The position numbers and the translations under genes were made by a program. Shown here in pieces: positions 38,996 to 53,475 of a stretch of 64,000 nucleotides of DNA. The number at the start of each line of letters is the position of its first letter. Position 1 is the first letter of the stretch. The notes under the pieces were generated by a model. The model searched no databases. It had not been told where the DNA came from and saw nothing but the letters and a program-made list of their open reading frames with translations. This DNA comes from Calliopsis andreniformis (lineage: Eukaryota > Arthropoda > Insecta > Hymenoptera > Andrenidae). The stretch spans positions 868,001 through 932,000 of the forward strand of contig NW_027480531.1 in the NCBI RefSeq assembly GCF_051401765.1, in the 5' to 3' direction.

Positions 38996-41900
38996 ATTTA
39001 GGATTCAGGATTGAAGATTGAATATTGATGATTGAAGATTGAGGATTGAGGATTGAGGGTTGTGGATTGCGGACGAGGACTGAGGGTTGTGTATTGATTT
39101 TTGAGGTCTGAGGATTGAGGATTGAGGATTGAGAATTGAGGATTGAGGATTGAGGATTGAAGATTGAGGATTGGGTGTTGAGGCTTGAAGAATGAGGATA
39201 GAGGTTTGGGGATTGAAGATTGAGGTCTGAAGATTGAGCATTGAGGATTGAAGATTGAGGATTGAGGATTGAGGATTGACGATTGAGGATTGAGGATTGA
39301 GGATTGAAGATTGAGTATTGAGGATTGAAGATTGAGGTCTGAGGACTGAGGACTGAGGATTGAGGATTGAGAATTGAGGATTGAGGATTGAGGATTGAAG
39401 ATTGAGGATTGGGTGTTGAGGATTGAAGAATGAGGATTGAGGATTGAGGATTGAAGATTGAGTGTTGAAGATTGAGTATTGAGGATTGAAGATTGAGGAT
39501 TGAGGTTTGAGGATTGAGGATTGAGTATTGAGGATTGAAGATTGAAGATTGAGTATTGAGGATTGAAGACTGAGGATTGGGGATTGAGGATTGAGGATTA
39601 AGGATTGAAGATTGAGGATTGAGGATTGAAGATTGAGGATTGGGAATTGAGGATTGACGATTGAGGATTGAGTATTGAGGATTTAGAATTGAGGATTGAG
39701 GATTGAAGATTGAGTATTGAGGATTGAAGATTGAGGATTTAGGATTGAGGATTGAAGATTGAGGACTGAGTGGTGAGGGTTGGGTGCTGAGAATTGATGT
39801 TTTTTGTGGATTGAGATTTGATGATTGAAGAATGGGGATTGAGTATTGAAAGCTGTGAATTGAGGATATTCTATTGAGGATTGAGGATTGACAATTGATT
39901 GTTGAGGACTGAGGGCTGAAGGTTGAGGATTCAGGATTGAGGATTCGGTATTGATGTTTCAGGACTGAGGATTGAGGGTTGAGGATTGAGGATTGAGGAT
40001 TGAGGATATGGGATTGAGGATTGAGGATTGAGGATTGAGGATTGAGGATTGAGGATTGAGGATTGAGGATTGAGTATTGAAGGTTGAGTATTGAGGATTG
40101 AAGTTTGAGGATTGAGGATTGAGGATTGAGGATTGAGAATTTAGGATTGAGGATTGAGGATTGAAGATTGAGGACTGGGTTTCGAGGAGTTACGAATTAG
40201 GATTGAGGATTGAGGATTGAGGATTGAGGATTGCGGATTGAGTATTGAGGATAGAAGATTGAAGATTGAGGATTGAGGATTGAGGATTAAGGACTGACGA
40301 TTGAGGATTGAGGATTGAAGATTGAGTATTGAGTATTGAAGTTTGAGGATTGAGGATTGAGGATTGTGGATTGAGGATAGAGGATTGAAGATTGTGGATT
40401 GGGGATTGAGGATTGACGATTGAGGATTGTGTGTTTACGATTGAGGATTGAGGATTCAGGATTGAAGATTGAGTATTGAGGATTCAAGATTGAGGATTGA
40501 GGATTGAGAATTGAGGATTGAGACTTGAGGACTGAGGATTGAAGATAGAGCATTGAGGATTGAAGGTTGAGGATTGAGGATTGAGGATTGTGGATTCGGG
40601 ATTGAGGATTGAGGATTGAGGATTGAGGATTGAGGATTGAGGATTCAGGCTTGAGGATTGAGGCTTGAGGATTGGAGATTGAGGATTGAGGATTGAGGAT
40701 GTGGGCTGAGGGTTGAGGATTGTGGTTTGAGGACTGAGGGCTGAGGACTGAGGATTGAGGATTGAGAGTTGAGGATTGAGGATTGAGGATTGAAGATTGA
40801 GGACTGGGTATTTAGGATTGAGGATTGCGTATTGAAGATTGAGGATTTGGGACTGAGGATTGAAGATTGAGGATTGAGGATTCAGGATTGAGGATTGAGG
40901 ACTGAGGATTGAGGATTGAAGATTGAGGATTGGGTATTGAGGATTGAAGAATGAGGATTGAGGATTGAGGATTGAGGATTGAGGATTGAAGATTGGGTAT
41001 TGATGATTGAAGATTCAGTATTGAGGATTGAAGATTGAGAATTGATGGTTGAGTATTGAACATTGAGGACTGAGTGTTGAGGGTTGAGTGATGAGAATTG
41101 ATGTTTGTGGATAGAGATCTGAAGATTGCAGATTGAGTATTGAGTATTGAAATCTGTGACTTGATGATATTCTATTGAGGATTGAGGATTGACGTCTGAT
41201 TGTTGAGGTCTGAGGTCTGAAGCTTGAGGATTCAGGATTGAGGATTCAGGATTGAGGATTCGGGATAGAGGTTTGAGGACTGAGGAATGAGGGTTGAGGA
41301 CTGAGGATTGAGGATTGACGCTTGAGGATTGAGGGTTGAGAATGGAGGATTGAAGAGAGAGGACTGAGTGTTGAGGGTTGAGTGTTGAGAATTGATGTTT
41401 GAGGATTGAGATTTGATTATTGAAAGTTGTGGATTGAGTATTGAACCATGAGAATTCAGGATATTCTGTTGAGTATTGAGAATTGAGTGTTGATGGTTGA
41501 TTATTGAGGATTGAGGATTGATGATTGAGGATTGAGTATGGAAGATTGGGGATTGGTGATTGAAGATTCAGTATTGAGGATTGAAGATTGAGAATTGATG
41601 ATTGAGTATTGAACATTGAGGACTGAGTGTTGAGGGTTGAGTGATGAGAATTGATGTTTGTGGATAGAGATCTGAAGATTGCAGACTGAATATTGAGTAT
41701 TGAAAACTGTGAATTGATGATATTCTATTGAGGATTGAGTATTGACGTCTGATTGTTGAGGTCTGAAGTCTGAAGATTGAGGATTCAGGATTGAGGTTAG
41801 AGGACTGAGGATTGAGGATTGAGTATTCAGGCTTGAGGACTGAGGCTTGAGGATTGAAGATTGATGATTGAGGATTGAGGATGAGGGCTGAGGGTTGAGG

Positions 41901-43180
41901 ATTGAGGCTTGAGGACTGATGACTGAGGATTGAGGATGGAAGATTGGAGATTGAGGATTGGGTATTGAGGATTGAGGATTGAGTATTGAAGATTGAGGAT
42001 TTGGGACTGAGGATTGAAGATTGAGGATTGAGGATTGAGGATTAAGGATTGAGGACTGAGGATTGAGGATTGAAGATCGAGGATTGGGTATTGAGGATTG
42101 AAGAATGAGGATTGAGGATAGAGGATTGAGGATTGAGGATTGAAGATGGAGTATTGAGGATTGAAGATTGTCGATTGAGGATTGAGGATTGAGGATTGAG
42201 GATTGAGGGTTGAGGATTGAAGATTGAGTATTGAGAATTGAAAATGGAGGATTGAGGATAGAGGATCGAGGATTGAAGATTGAAGATTGAGTATTGAGGA
42301 TTGACGATTAAGATTGAGGATTGAGGATTGAGGATTGAGGATTGAAGATTGAGGATTGCGGACTGAATATTGACGGTTGAGTGATGAGAATTGATGTTTG
42401 TGGATAGAGATCGGAAGATTGCAGATTGAGTATTGAGTATTGAAAACTGTGAATTGAAGATATTCTATTGAGGATTGAGGATTGACAACTGATTGTTGAG
42501 GACTCAGGGCTGAAGATTGAGGATTCAGGATTGAGGATTCAGGATTGAGGTTTGAGGACTGAGGAATGAGGATTGGGTATTGGGTTTGAGGATTGAAGAT
42601 TGAGGGTTGGGGATTGAGGATTGAGGATTGAGGATTGAAGATTGAATATTAATGATTGAAGATTGAGGACTGAGGATTGAGGGTTGTGGATTGAGGAAGA
42701 GGACTGAGGGCTGAGTATTGATGTTTGAAGTCTGAGGATTGAGGGTTGAGGATTGAGAATTGAGGATTGAGGATTGAGGATTGAAGATTGAGGATTCGGT
42801 ATTGAGGATTGAAGAATGAGGATTGAGGAGTGAGGACTGAGGATTGAGGATAGCAGATTGAGTATTGAGGATTGAGGATTGAGGATTGAAGATTCAGTAT
42901 TGAGGATTGAAGATTGAGAATTGAGGACTGAGGATTGAACATTGAGGACTGAGTGTTGAGGGTTGAGTGATGAGAATGGATGTTTGTGGGTAGAGATCTG
43001 AAGATTGCAGATGGGGTATTGAGTATTGAAGACTGTGAATTCAGGATATTCTATTGAGGATTGAGGATTGGCAACATATTGTTGATGACTGAGGGCTGAA
43101 GGTTGAGGATTCAGGATTGAGGATTCAGAATTGAGGTTTGAGGACTGAGGACTGAGGATTGAAGATTGAGTATTGAGGTT
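38996..43180 (+). repeat. 4.2-kb block repeated 8.32 kb away, copy 2
   Basis: Second copy of 30,675-34,870, placed after the 3.2-kb block and the 38.1-39.0 kb segment. A unique mark is GGGTGCT near 39,782 where the other three subtype h modules have GGGTGAT, so that change came after the duplication. Confidence 0.86.
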
Positions 43181-43805
43181 AGAAGATTGAGGATTGAGGA
43201 TTGAGGATTGAGAATTGAGGAATGAGGATGAGGGCTGAGGGTTGAGGATTGTGGTTTGAGGACTGAGGACTGAGGATTGAGGATTGAGGATTGAAGATTG
43301 AGGGTTGGGTATTCAGGATAGAAGAATGAGGATTGAGGATTGAGGATTGAGGATTGAGGATTGAGGATTGAGGACTGAGGATTGAGGATTGAGTATTGAA
43401 GATTGAGTATAGAGGATTGAAGATTGAGGATTGAGGATTGAGGATTGAGGATAGTGGATTGAAGGTTGAGGATTGGGGATTGAGGATTGACGATTGAGGA
43501 TTGAGTATTGAGGATTGAGGATTGAGGATTGAGTATTGAGGATTGAGGATTGAAGATTGAGGATTGGGGACGGAGTGTTGAGTGTTGTGTGATAAGAATT
43601 GATGTTTGTGGATAGAGATTTGAAGATTGCAGATTGAGTAATGAGTATTGAAAACTGTGAATTGATGATGTTGTATTGAGGATTGAGGATTGACAACTGA
43701 TTGTTGAGGACTGAGGGCTGAAGATTGAGGATTCAGGATTGAGGATTGAGGATTGAAGATTGAGGATTGGGGACTGAGGCTTGAAGATTGAGGATTGAGG
43801 ATTGA
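42379..43805 (+). repeat. 1,691-bp tandem unit, copy 1
   Basis: M1 modules at 42379, 42965 and 43587 recur at 44070, 44656 and 45278, all exactly 1,691 bp apart. The unit includes an M2-like series with GAGGAAGAGG near 42,690 and an M3 copy. The last 265 bp before the second copy (43,806-44,069) is a linking segment of near-consensus heptamers shared with 59.9-60.2 kb. Confidence 0.86.
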
Positions 43806-44069
43806 GGATTGAGGATTGAGGATTTGGGATTGAAGATTCAGTATTGAGGATTGAAGATTGAGAATTGAGGATTGAGGATTGAGGACTGAGGATCGAAGAT
43901 TGAGTATAGAGGATTGAAGATTGACGATTGAGGATTGAGAATTGAGGATTGAGTATTGAGGATTGAGGATTGAAGATCGAGCATTGAGGATTGAAGATTG
44001 AGGATTGAGGATCGAGGATTGAGGATTGAGGATTGAATATTGAGGATTGGGGACTGAGTGTTGAGGATT

Positions 44070-45496
44070 GAGAGATGAGAATTGATGTTTGTGGATAGAG
44101 ATTGGAAGATTGCAGATTGGGTATTGAGTATTGAAAACTGTGAATTGGTGATATTCTATTGAGGATTGAGGATTGACAACTGATTGTTGAGAACTGAGGG
44201 CTGAAGATTGAGGATTCAGGATTGAGGATTCAGGATTGATGTTTGAGGACTGAGGATTGAGGATTGGGTATTGGGTTTGAGGATTGAAGGTTGAGGGTTG
44301 GGGTTTGAGGATTGAGGATTGAGGATTGAAGATTGAATATTAATGATTGAAGATTGAGGACTGAGGATTGAGGGTTGTGGATTGAGGAAGAGGACTGAGG
44401 GCTGAGTATTGATGTTTGAAGTCTGAGGATTGAGGGTTGAGGATTGAGAATTGAGGATTGAGGATTGAGGATTGAAGATTGAGGATTCGGTATTGAGGAT
44501 TGAAGAATGAGGATTGAGGAGTGAGGAATGAGGATTGAGGATTGCAGATTGAGTATTGAGGATTGAGGATTGAGGATTGAAGATTCAGTATTGAGGATTG
44601 AAGATTGAGAATTGAGGACTGAGGATTGAACATTCAGGACTGAGTGTTGAGGGTTGAGTGATGAGAATGGATGTTTGTGGGTAGAGATCTGAAGATTGCA
44701 GATGGGGTATTGAGTATTGAAGACTGTGAATTCAGGATATTCTATTGAGGATTGAGGATTGGCAACAGATTGTTGATGACTGAGGGCTGAAGGTTGAGGA
44801 TTCAGGATTGAGGATTCAGAATTGAGGTTTGAGGACTGAGGACTGAGGATTGAAGATTGAGTATTGAGGTTTGAAGATTGAGGATTGAGGATTGAGGATT
44901 GAGAATTGAGGAATGAGGATGAGGGCTGAGGGTTGAGGATTGCGGTTTGAGGACTGAGGACTGAGGATTGAGGATTGAGGATTGAAGATTGAGGGTTGGG
45001 TATTCAGGATAGAAGAATGAGGATTGAGGATTGAGGATTGAGGATTGAGGATTGAGGATTGAGGACTGAGGATTGAGGATTGAGTATTGAAGATTGAGTA
45101 TAGAGGATTGAAGATTGAGGATTGAGGATTGAGGATTGAGGATAGTGGATTGAAGGTTGAGGATTGGGGATTGAGGATTGACGATTGAGGATTGAGTATT
45201 GAGGATTGAGGATTAAGGATTGAGTATTGAGGATTGAGGATTGAAGATTGAAGATTGGGCACGGAGTGTTGAGTGTTGTGTGATAAGAATTGATGTTTGT
45301 GGATAGAGATTTGAAGATTGCAGATTGAGTAATGAGTATTGAAAACTGTGAATTGATGATGTTGTATTGAGGATTGAGGATTGACAACTGATTGTTGAGG
45401 ACTGAGGGCTGAAGATTGAGGATTCAGGATTGAGGATTGAGGATTGAAGATTGAGGATTGGGGACTGAGGCTTGAAGATTGAGGATTGAGGATTGA
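44070..45496 (+). repeat. 1,691-bp tandem unit, copy 2
   Basis: Second copy of 42,379-43,805. Its first module has GGTGATA in place of GAAGATA before TTCTATT, and so matches the module at 60,212. With 43,587-44,237 matching 59,729-60,379 at a constant 16,142 bp, the 60-kb region must have been derived from this domain or the reverse. Confidence 0.84.
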
Positions 45497-48400
45497 GGAT
45501 TGGGGATTGAGTATTGAGGATTGAGGATTGAGAATTGAGGACTGAGGATTGAAGATTGAGCCTTGAGGATTGAAGGTTGAGCATTGAGGATTGAGGATTG
45601 AGGATTGAGGATTGAATATTGAGGATTGGGGACTGAGTGTTGAGTGTTGAGTTATGAGAATTGATGTTTGTGTATAGAGATTTCAAGATTGCAGATTGAA
45701 TATTGTGTATTGAAACCTGTGAATTGTTGATATTCTATTGAGGATTGAGGATTGAAAACTGACTGTTGAGGACTGAGGGCTGAAGATTGAGGATTCAGGA
45801 TTGAGGATTCGGGATTGAGGATTGTGGACTGAGGATTGAGGATTGAAGATTGAAGGTTGAATATTGATGAATGAAGATTGAGGATTGAGGGTTGAGGGTT
45901 GTGGATTGAGGACGAGGACTGAGGGTTGGGTATTGATGCTTGAGGTCTGAGGATTGAGGATTGAGGACTGCGAATTGATGACTGAGGATTGAGGATTGAG
46001 GATTGAGGATTGAGGATTGAGGATTGAAGATTGAGTATTGAGGATTGAGGATTGAGGATTGAGGATTGAATATTCAGTATTGAGGATTGAAGATTGAGAA
46101 TTGAGTATTGAGGATTGAACATTGAGGACTGAGTGTCGAGGGTTGAGTGATGAGAATGGATGTTTGTGGACAGAGATTTGAAGATTGCAGATTGAGTATT
46201 GAGTATTGAAAACTGTGAATTGAGGATTTTCTATTGAGGATTGAGGATTCGCAACTGATTGTTGAGGACTGAGGGCTCATGGTTGAGGATTCAGGATTGA
46301 GGATTCAGAATTGAGGTTTTAGGACTGAGGAGTGAGGATTGAAGATTGAGTATTGAGGATTGAAGATTGAGGATTGAGGATTGGGGATTGAGAATTGAGG
46401 AATGAGGATGAGGGCTGAGGTTTGAGGATTGAGGTTTGAGTACTGAGGACTGAGGATTGAGGATTGAGGATTGAAGATTGAGGATTGGGTATTGAGGATT
46501 GAAGAATGAGGATTGAGGATTGAGGATTGAGGATTGAGGATTGAGGATTGAAGATTGAGTATTGAGGATTGAAGATTGAAGATTGAGTATTGAGAATTGA
46601 GGATTGAGAATTGAGGACTGAGGATTGAAGTTTGAGCATTGAGGATTGAAGGTTGAGGATTGAGGATTGAGGATTGAGGATTGACGATTGAATATTGATG
46701 ATTGGGGACTGAGTGTTGAGGGTTGAGTGATGAGGATTGATGTTTGTGTATAGAGATTTCAAGATTGCAGATTTTGTATTGTGTATTGAAAACTGTGAAT
46801 TGTTGATATTCTATTGAGGATTGAGGATTGACAACTGACTGCTGAGGACTGAGGGTTGAAGATTGAGGATTCAGGATTGAGGATCCAGGATTGTGGATTG
46901 AGGATTGAGGATTGAGGATTGAGGATTGAGGATTGAGGATTGAAGGTTGAGGATTGAGGGTTGAGTATTGAGGGTTGAAGATTGAGGATTGGGGACTGAG
47001 AATTGAAGATTGAGGATTGAGGATTGAGGACTGAGGACTGAGGATTGAAGATTCAGTATTGAGGATTGAAGATTGAGAATTGAGGACTGAGGTTTGGGTA
47101 TTGAGAATTGAAGAATGAGGATTGAGGATTGAGGATTGAGGATTGAGGATTGAGGATTGAAGATTGAGTATTGAGGATTGAAGATTGAAGATTGAGTATT
47201 GAGAATTGAGGATTGAGAATTGAGGACTGAGGATTGAAGTTTGAGCATTGGGGATTGAAGGTTGAGGATTGAGGATTGAGGATTGAGGATTGACGATTGA
47301 ATATTGATGATTGGGGACTGAGTGTTGAGGGTTGAGTGATGAGGATTGATGTTTGTGTATAGAGATTTCAAGATTGCAGATTGAGTATTGTGTATTGAAA
47401 ACTGTGAATTGTTGATATTCTATTGAGGATTGAGGATTGACAACTGACTGCTGAGGACTGAGGGTTGAAGATTGAGGATTCAGCATTGAGGATCCAGGAT
47501 TGTGGATTGAGGATTGAGGATTGAGGATTGAGGATTGAGGATTGAGGATTGAAGGTTGAATATTGATGAATGAAGATTGAGGATTGAGGATTGAGTGTTG
47601 TGGATTGAGGACGAGGACTGAGGGTTGGGTATTGATGCTTGAGGTCTGAGGATTGAGGATTGAGGATTGCGAATTGAGGATTGAGGAATGAGGATTGAAA
47701 ATTGAAGATTGGGTATTGAGGATTGAAGAATGAGGATTGAGGATTGAGGATTGAGGATTGAGGATTGAAGATAGAGTACTGAGGATTGAAGATTGAGGAT
47801 TGAGAATTGACGATTGAGGATTGAGGATTGAAGATTGAGTATTGAGGATTGAAGGTTGAGGATTGAGGATTGAGGATTGAGGATTGAGGATTGAAGATTG
47901 AGGGTTGGGTATTCAGGATTGAAGAATGAGGATTGGGGATTGAGGATTGAGGATTGAGGATTGAGGATTGAGGGCTGAGGATTGAGGATTGAGTATTGAA
48001 GATTGAGTATTGAGGACTGAACATTGAGGATTGGGGACTGAGGATTGAAGATTGAGGATTCAGGATTGAGGACTGAGGACTGAGGATTGAAGATTCAGTA
48101 TTGAGGATTGAAGATTGAGAATTGAGGACTGAGGATTGAACATTGAGGACTGAGTGTTGAGGGTTGAGTGATGAGAATGGACGTTTGTGGGTAGAGATCT
48201 GAAGATTGCAGATGGGGTATTGAGTATTGAAGACTGTGAATTGAGGATATTCTATTGAGGATTGAGGATTGGCAACAGATTGTTGATGACTGAGGGCTGA
48301 AGGTTGAGGATTCAGGATTGAGGATTCAGAATTGAGCTTTGGGGACTGAGGACTGAGGATTGAAGATTGAGTATTGAGGATTGAAGATTGAGGATTGAGG

Positions 48401-49968
48401 ATTGAGGATTGAGAATTGAGGAATGAGGATGAGGGCTGAGGGCTGAGGATTGTGGTTTGAGGACTGAGGGCTGAGAATTGAGGACTGAGGATTGAAGTTT
48501 GAGCATTGAGGATTGAAGGTTGAGGATTGAGGATTGAGGATTGAGGATTGACGATTGAATATTGATGATTGGGGACTGAGTGTTGAGGGTTGAGTGATGA
48601 GGATTGATGTTTGTGTATAGAGATTTCAAGATTGCAGATTGAGTATTGTGTATTGAAAACTGTGAATTGTTGATATTCTATTGAGGATTGAGGATTGACA
48701 ACTGACTGCTGAGGACTGAGGGTTGAAGATTGAGGATTCAGGATTGAGGATCCAGGATTGTGGATTGAGGATTGAGGATTGAGGATTGAGGATTGAGGAT
48801 TGAGGATTGAAGGTTGAATATTGATGAATGAAGATTGAGGATTGAGGATTGAGTGTTGTGGATTGAGGACGAGGACTGAGGGTTGGGTATTGATGCTTGA
48901 GGCCTGAGGATTGAGGATTGAGGATTGCGAATTGAGGATTGAGGAATGAGGATTGAAAATTGAAGATTGGGTATTGAGGATTGAAGAATGAGGATTGAGG
49001 ATTGAGGATTGAGGATTGAGGATTGAAGATAGAGTACTGAGGATTGAAGATTGAGGATTGAGAATTGACGATTGAGGATTGAGGATTGAAGATTGAGTAA
49101 TGAGGATTGAAGGTTGAGGATTGAGGATTGAGGATTGAGGATTGAGGATTGAGGATTGAAGGTTGAGGATTGAGGGTTGAGTATTGAGGATTGAAGATTG
49201 AGGATTGGGGACTGAGGATTGAAGATTGAGGATTGAGGATTGAGGACTGAGGACTGAGGATTGAAGATTCAGTATTGAGGATTGAAGATTGAGAATTGAG
49301 GACTGAGGATTGAACATTGAGGACTGAGTGTTGAGGGTTGAGTGATGAGAATGGACGTTTGTGGGTAGAGATCTGAAGATTGCAGATGGGGTATTGAGTA
49401 TTGAAGACTGTGAATTGAGGATATTCTATTGAGGATTGAGGATTGGCAACAGATTGTTGATGACTGAGGGCTGAATGTTGAGGATTCAGGATTGAGGATT
49501 CAGAATTGAGGTTTGAGGACTGAGGTCTGAGGATTGAAGATTGAGTATTGAGGATTGAAGACTGAGGATTGAGGATTGAGGATTGAGAATTGAGGAATGA
49601 GGATGAGGGTTGAGGGCTGAGGATTGTGGTTTGAGGGCTGAGGGCTGAGGATTGAGGATTGAGGACTGAAGATTGAGGGTTGGGTATTCAGGATTGAAGA
49701 ATGAGGATTGAGGATTGAGGATTGAGGATTGAGGATTGAGGATTGAGGACTGAGGATTGAGGATTGAGTATTGAAGATTGAGTATTGAGGATTGAAGATT
49801 GAGTATTGAGGATTGAAGATTGAGGATTGAGGATTGAGGATTGAGGATTGAGAATTGAGGACTGAGGATTGAAGATTGAGCATTGAGGATTGAAGGTTGA
49901 GGATTGAGGATTGAGGATTGAGGATTGAGGATTGAATATTGAGGATTGGGGACTGAGTGTTGAGTGTT
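45497..49968 (+). repeat. M1-dense domain, unit about 4.3 kb, copy 1
   Basis: Eight M1 modules lie here: d at 45649, k at 46145, d at 46725, d at 47334, general at 48166, d at 48592 and general at 49350, with the next d at 49969 opening the following copy. Modules at 45649, 46145 and 46725 pair with 49969, 50489 and 51059 at offsets of 4,320 to 4,344, so the copies have gained or lost small runs. A d module followed after 755-760 bp by a GATGGGG-type general module is repeated at 48592/49350, 51059/51807, 17606/18361 and 36804/37559. Confidence 0.78.
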
Positions 49969-52400
49969 GAGTTATGAGAATTGATGTTTGTGTATAGAGA
50001 TTTCAAGATTGCAGATTGAGTATTGTGTATTGAAAACTGTGAATTGTTGATATTCTATTGAGGATTGAGGATCGAAAACTGACTGTTGAGGACTGAGGGC
50101 TGAAGATTGAGGATTCAGGATTGAGGATTCGGGATTGAGGATTGTGGACTGAGGATTGAGGATTGAGGATTGAGGATTGAGGATTGAAGGTTGAATATTG
50201 ATGAATGAAGATTGAGGATTGAGGGTTGAGGGTTGTGGATTGAGGACGAGGACTGAGGGTTGGGTATTGATGCTTGAGGTCTGAGGATTGAGGATTGAGG
50301 ACTGCGAATTGATGATTGAGGATTGAGGATTGAGGATTGAGGATTGAGGATTGAGGATTGAAGATTGAGTATTGAGGATTGAGGATTGAGGATTGAGGAT
50401 TGAAGATTCAGTATTGAGGATTGAAGATTGAGAATTGAGGATTGAGGATTGAACATTGAGGACTGAGTGTCGAGGGTTGAGTGATGAGAATGGATGTTTG
50501 TGGATAGAGATTTGAAGATTGCAGATTGAGTATTGAGTATTGAAAACTGTGAATTGAGGATTTTCTATTGAGGATTGAGGATTGGCAACTGATTGTTGAG
50601 GACTGAGGGCTGATGGTTGAGGATTCAGGATTGAGGATTCAGAATTGAGGTTTGAGGACTGAGGATTGAGGATTGAAGATTGAGTATTGAGGATTGAAGA
50701 TTGAGGATTGAGGATTGGGGATTGAGAATTGAGGAATGAGGATGAGGGCTGAGGTTTGAGGATTGAGGTTTGAGTACTGAGGACTGAGGATTGAGGATTG
50801 AGGATTGAAGATTGAGGATTGGGTATTGAGGATTGAAGAATGAGGATTGAGGATTGAGGATTGAGGATTGAGGATTGAGGATTGAAGATTGAGTATTGAG
50901 GATTGAAGATTGAAGATTGAGTATTGAGTATTGAGGATTGAGAATTGAGGACTGAGGATTGAAGTTTGAGCATTGAGGATTGAAGGTTGAGGATTGAGGA
51001 TTGAGGATTGAGGATTGACGATTGAATATTGATGATTGGGGACTGAGTGTTGAGGGTTGAGTGATGAGGATTGATGTTTGTGTATAGAGATTTCAAGATT
51101 GCAGATTGAGTATTGTGTATTGAAAACTGTGAATTGTTGATATTCTATTGAGGATTGAGGATTGACAACTGACTGCTGAGGACTGAGGGTTGAAGATTGA
51201 GGATTCAGGATTGAGGATCCAGGATCGTGGATTGAGGATTGAGGATTGAGGATTGAGGATTGAGGATTGAGGATTGAAGGTTGAATATTGATGAATGAAG
51301 ATTGAGGATTGATGATTGAGTGTTGTAGATTGAGGACGAGGACTGAGGGTTGGGTATTGATGCTTGAGGACTGAGGATTGAGGATTGAGGATTGCGAATT
51401 GAGGATTGAGGAATGAGGATTGAAAAATGAAGATTGGGTATTGAGGATTGAAGAATGAGGATTGAGGATTGAGGATTGAGGATTGAGGATTGAAGATAGA
51501 GTACTGAGGATTGAAGATTGAGGATTGAGAATTGACGATTGAGGATTGAGGATTGAAGATTGAGTATTGAGGATTGAAGGTTGAGGATTGAGGATTGAGG
51601 ATTGAGGATTGAGGATTGAGGATTGAAGGTTGAGGATTGAGGGTTGAGTATTGAGGATTGAAGATTGAGGATTGGGGACTGAGGATTGAAGATTGAGGAT
51701 TGAGGATTGAGGACTGAGGACTGAGGATTGAAGATTCAGTATTGAGGATTGAAGATTGAGAATTGAGGACTGAGGATTGAACATTGAGGACTGAGTGTTG
51801 AGGGTTGAGTGATGAGAATGGACGTTTGTGGGTAGAGATCTGAAGATTGCAGATGGGGTATTGAGTATTGAAGACTGTGAATTGAGGATATTCTATTGAG
51901 GATTGAGGATTGGCAACAGACTGTTGATGACTGAGGGCTGAAGGTTGAGGATTCAGGATTGAGGATTCAGAATTGAGGTTTGAGGACTGAGGACTGAGGA
52001 TTGAAGATTGAGTATTGAGGATTGAAGATTGAGGATTGTGGATTGAGGATTGAGAATTGAGGAATGAGGATGAGGGCTGAGGGCTGAGGGTTGTGGTTTG
52101 AGGGCTGAGGGCTGAGGATTGAGGATTGAGGATTGAAGATTGAGGGTTGGGTATTCAGGATTGAAGAATGAGGATTGAGGATTGAGGATTGAGGATGGAG
52201 GATTGAGGATTGAGGACTGAGGATTGAGGATTGAGTATTGAAGATTGAGTATTGAGGATTGAAGATTGAGGATTGAGGATTGAGGATTGAGGATAGAGGA
52301 TTGAAGGTTGAGGATTGGGGATTGAGGATTGACGATTGAGGATTGAGGATTGAGGTTTGAGGATTGAATATTGAGGATTGGGGACTGAGTGTTGAGGGTT
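49969..52400 (+). repeat. M1-dense domain, copy 2
   Basis: Repeats the d, k, d, general order of the preceding domain (49969, 50489, 51059, 51807). Copies here are slightly less alike than in the left half of the window, with offset changes of 10 to 24 bp between successive modules. After 51,974 it passes into an M3 copy and near-consensus heptamers. Confidence 0.75.
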
Positions 52401-53475
52401 GAGTGATGAGAATTGATGTTTGTGTATAGAGATTTCAAGATTGCAGATTGAGTATTGTGTATTGAAAGCTGTGAATTGTTGATATTCTATTGAGGATTGA
52501 GGATTGACAACTGACTGTTGAGGACTGAGGGCTGAAGGTTGAGGATTCAGGATTGATGATACGGGATTGAGGATTGAGAATTGAGGATTGAGGATTGAGG
52601 ATTGAGGAATGAGGATTGAGGATTGAGGATTGAGGATTGAGGAATGAGGATGAGGGCTGAGGGTTGAGGATTGAGGTTTGAGGACTGAGGACTGAGGATT
52701 GAGGATTGAGGATTGAAGATTGAGGATTGGGTATTGAGGATTGGGGAATGTGGATTGAGGATTGAGGATTGAGGATTGACTATTGAAGATTGAGTATTGA
52801 GGATTCAAGATTGACGATTGAGGATTGAGAATTGAGGATTGAGAATTGAGGACTGAGGATTGAAAATTGAGCATTGAGGATTGAAGGTTGACGATTGAGG
52901 ATTGAGGATTGAGAATTGAGGATTGAATATTGAGGATTGGGGACTGAGTGTTGAGGGTTGAGTGATGAGAATTGATGTTTGTGTATAGAGATTTCAAGAT
53001 TGCAGATTGAGTATTGTGTATCGAAAACTGTGATTGTTTATATTGTATTGAGGATTGAGGATTGACAACTGACTGTTGAGGACTGAGGGCTGAAGATTGA
53101 GGATTCAGGATTGAGGATTCAGGATTGAGGATTGAGGATTGAGGATTGAGGATTGAGGATTGGGGATTCAGGATTGAGGATTGAATGTTGAATATTGATG
53201 AATGAAGGTTGAGTATTGAGGATCGAGGGTTGTGGATTGAGGACGAGAACTGAGCGTTGGGTATTGATGCTTGAGGTCTGAGGATTGAGGATTGAGGATT
53301 GCGAATTGAGGATTGAGGATTGAGGATTGATGATTGAGGATTGGGTATTGAGGATTGAAGAATGAGGATTGAGTATTGAGGACTGAGGATTGAGGATTGA
53401 AGATTCAGTATTGAGGATTGAAGATTGAGAATTGAGGATTGAGGATTGAACATTGAGGACTGAGTGTTGAGGGTT
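52401..53475 (+). repeat. Segment related to 16.5-17.0 kb, with a 1-bp-deleted M1
   Basis: Contains subtype d at 52401 and a d module at 52960 with GTGATT and TTGTATT in the centre. From 52,960 to about 53,465 the order of marks (GATCGAGG, GAGGAC-GAGAACT, GGGTATT, GCGAATT) follows 16,517-17,022 at an offset of 36,443. Confidence 0.78.

Noticed and set aside
19890..43180. Treating the near-identical blocks as certain biological duplications
   Set aside because: Assemblers can create or delete near-identical copies in such arrays. The copies carry private substitutions (for example near 32,362 and 39,782), which favours real duplications, but without read data this is not settled.
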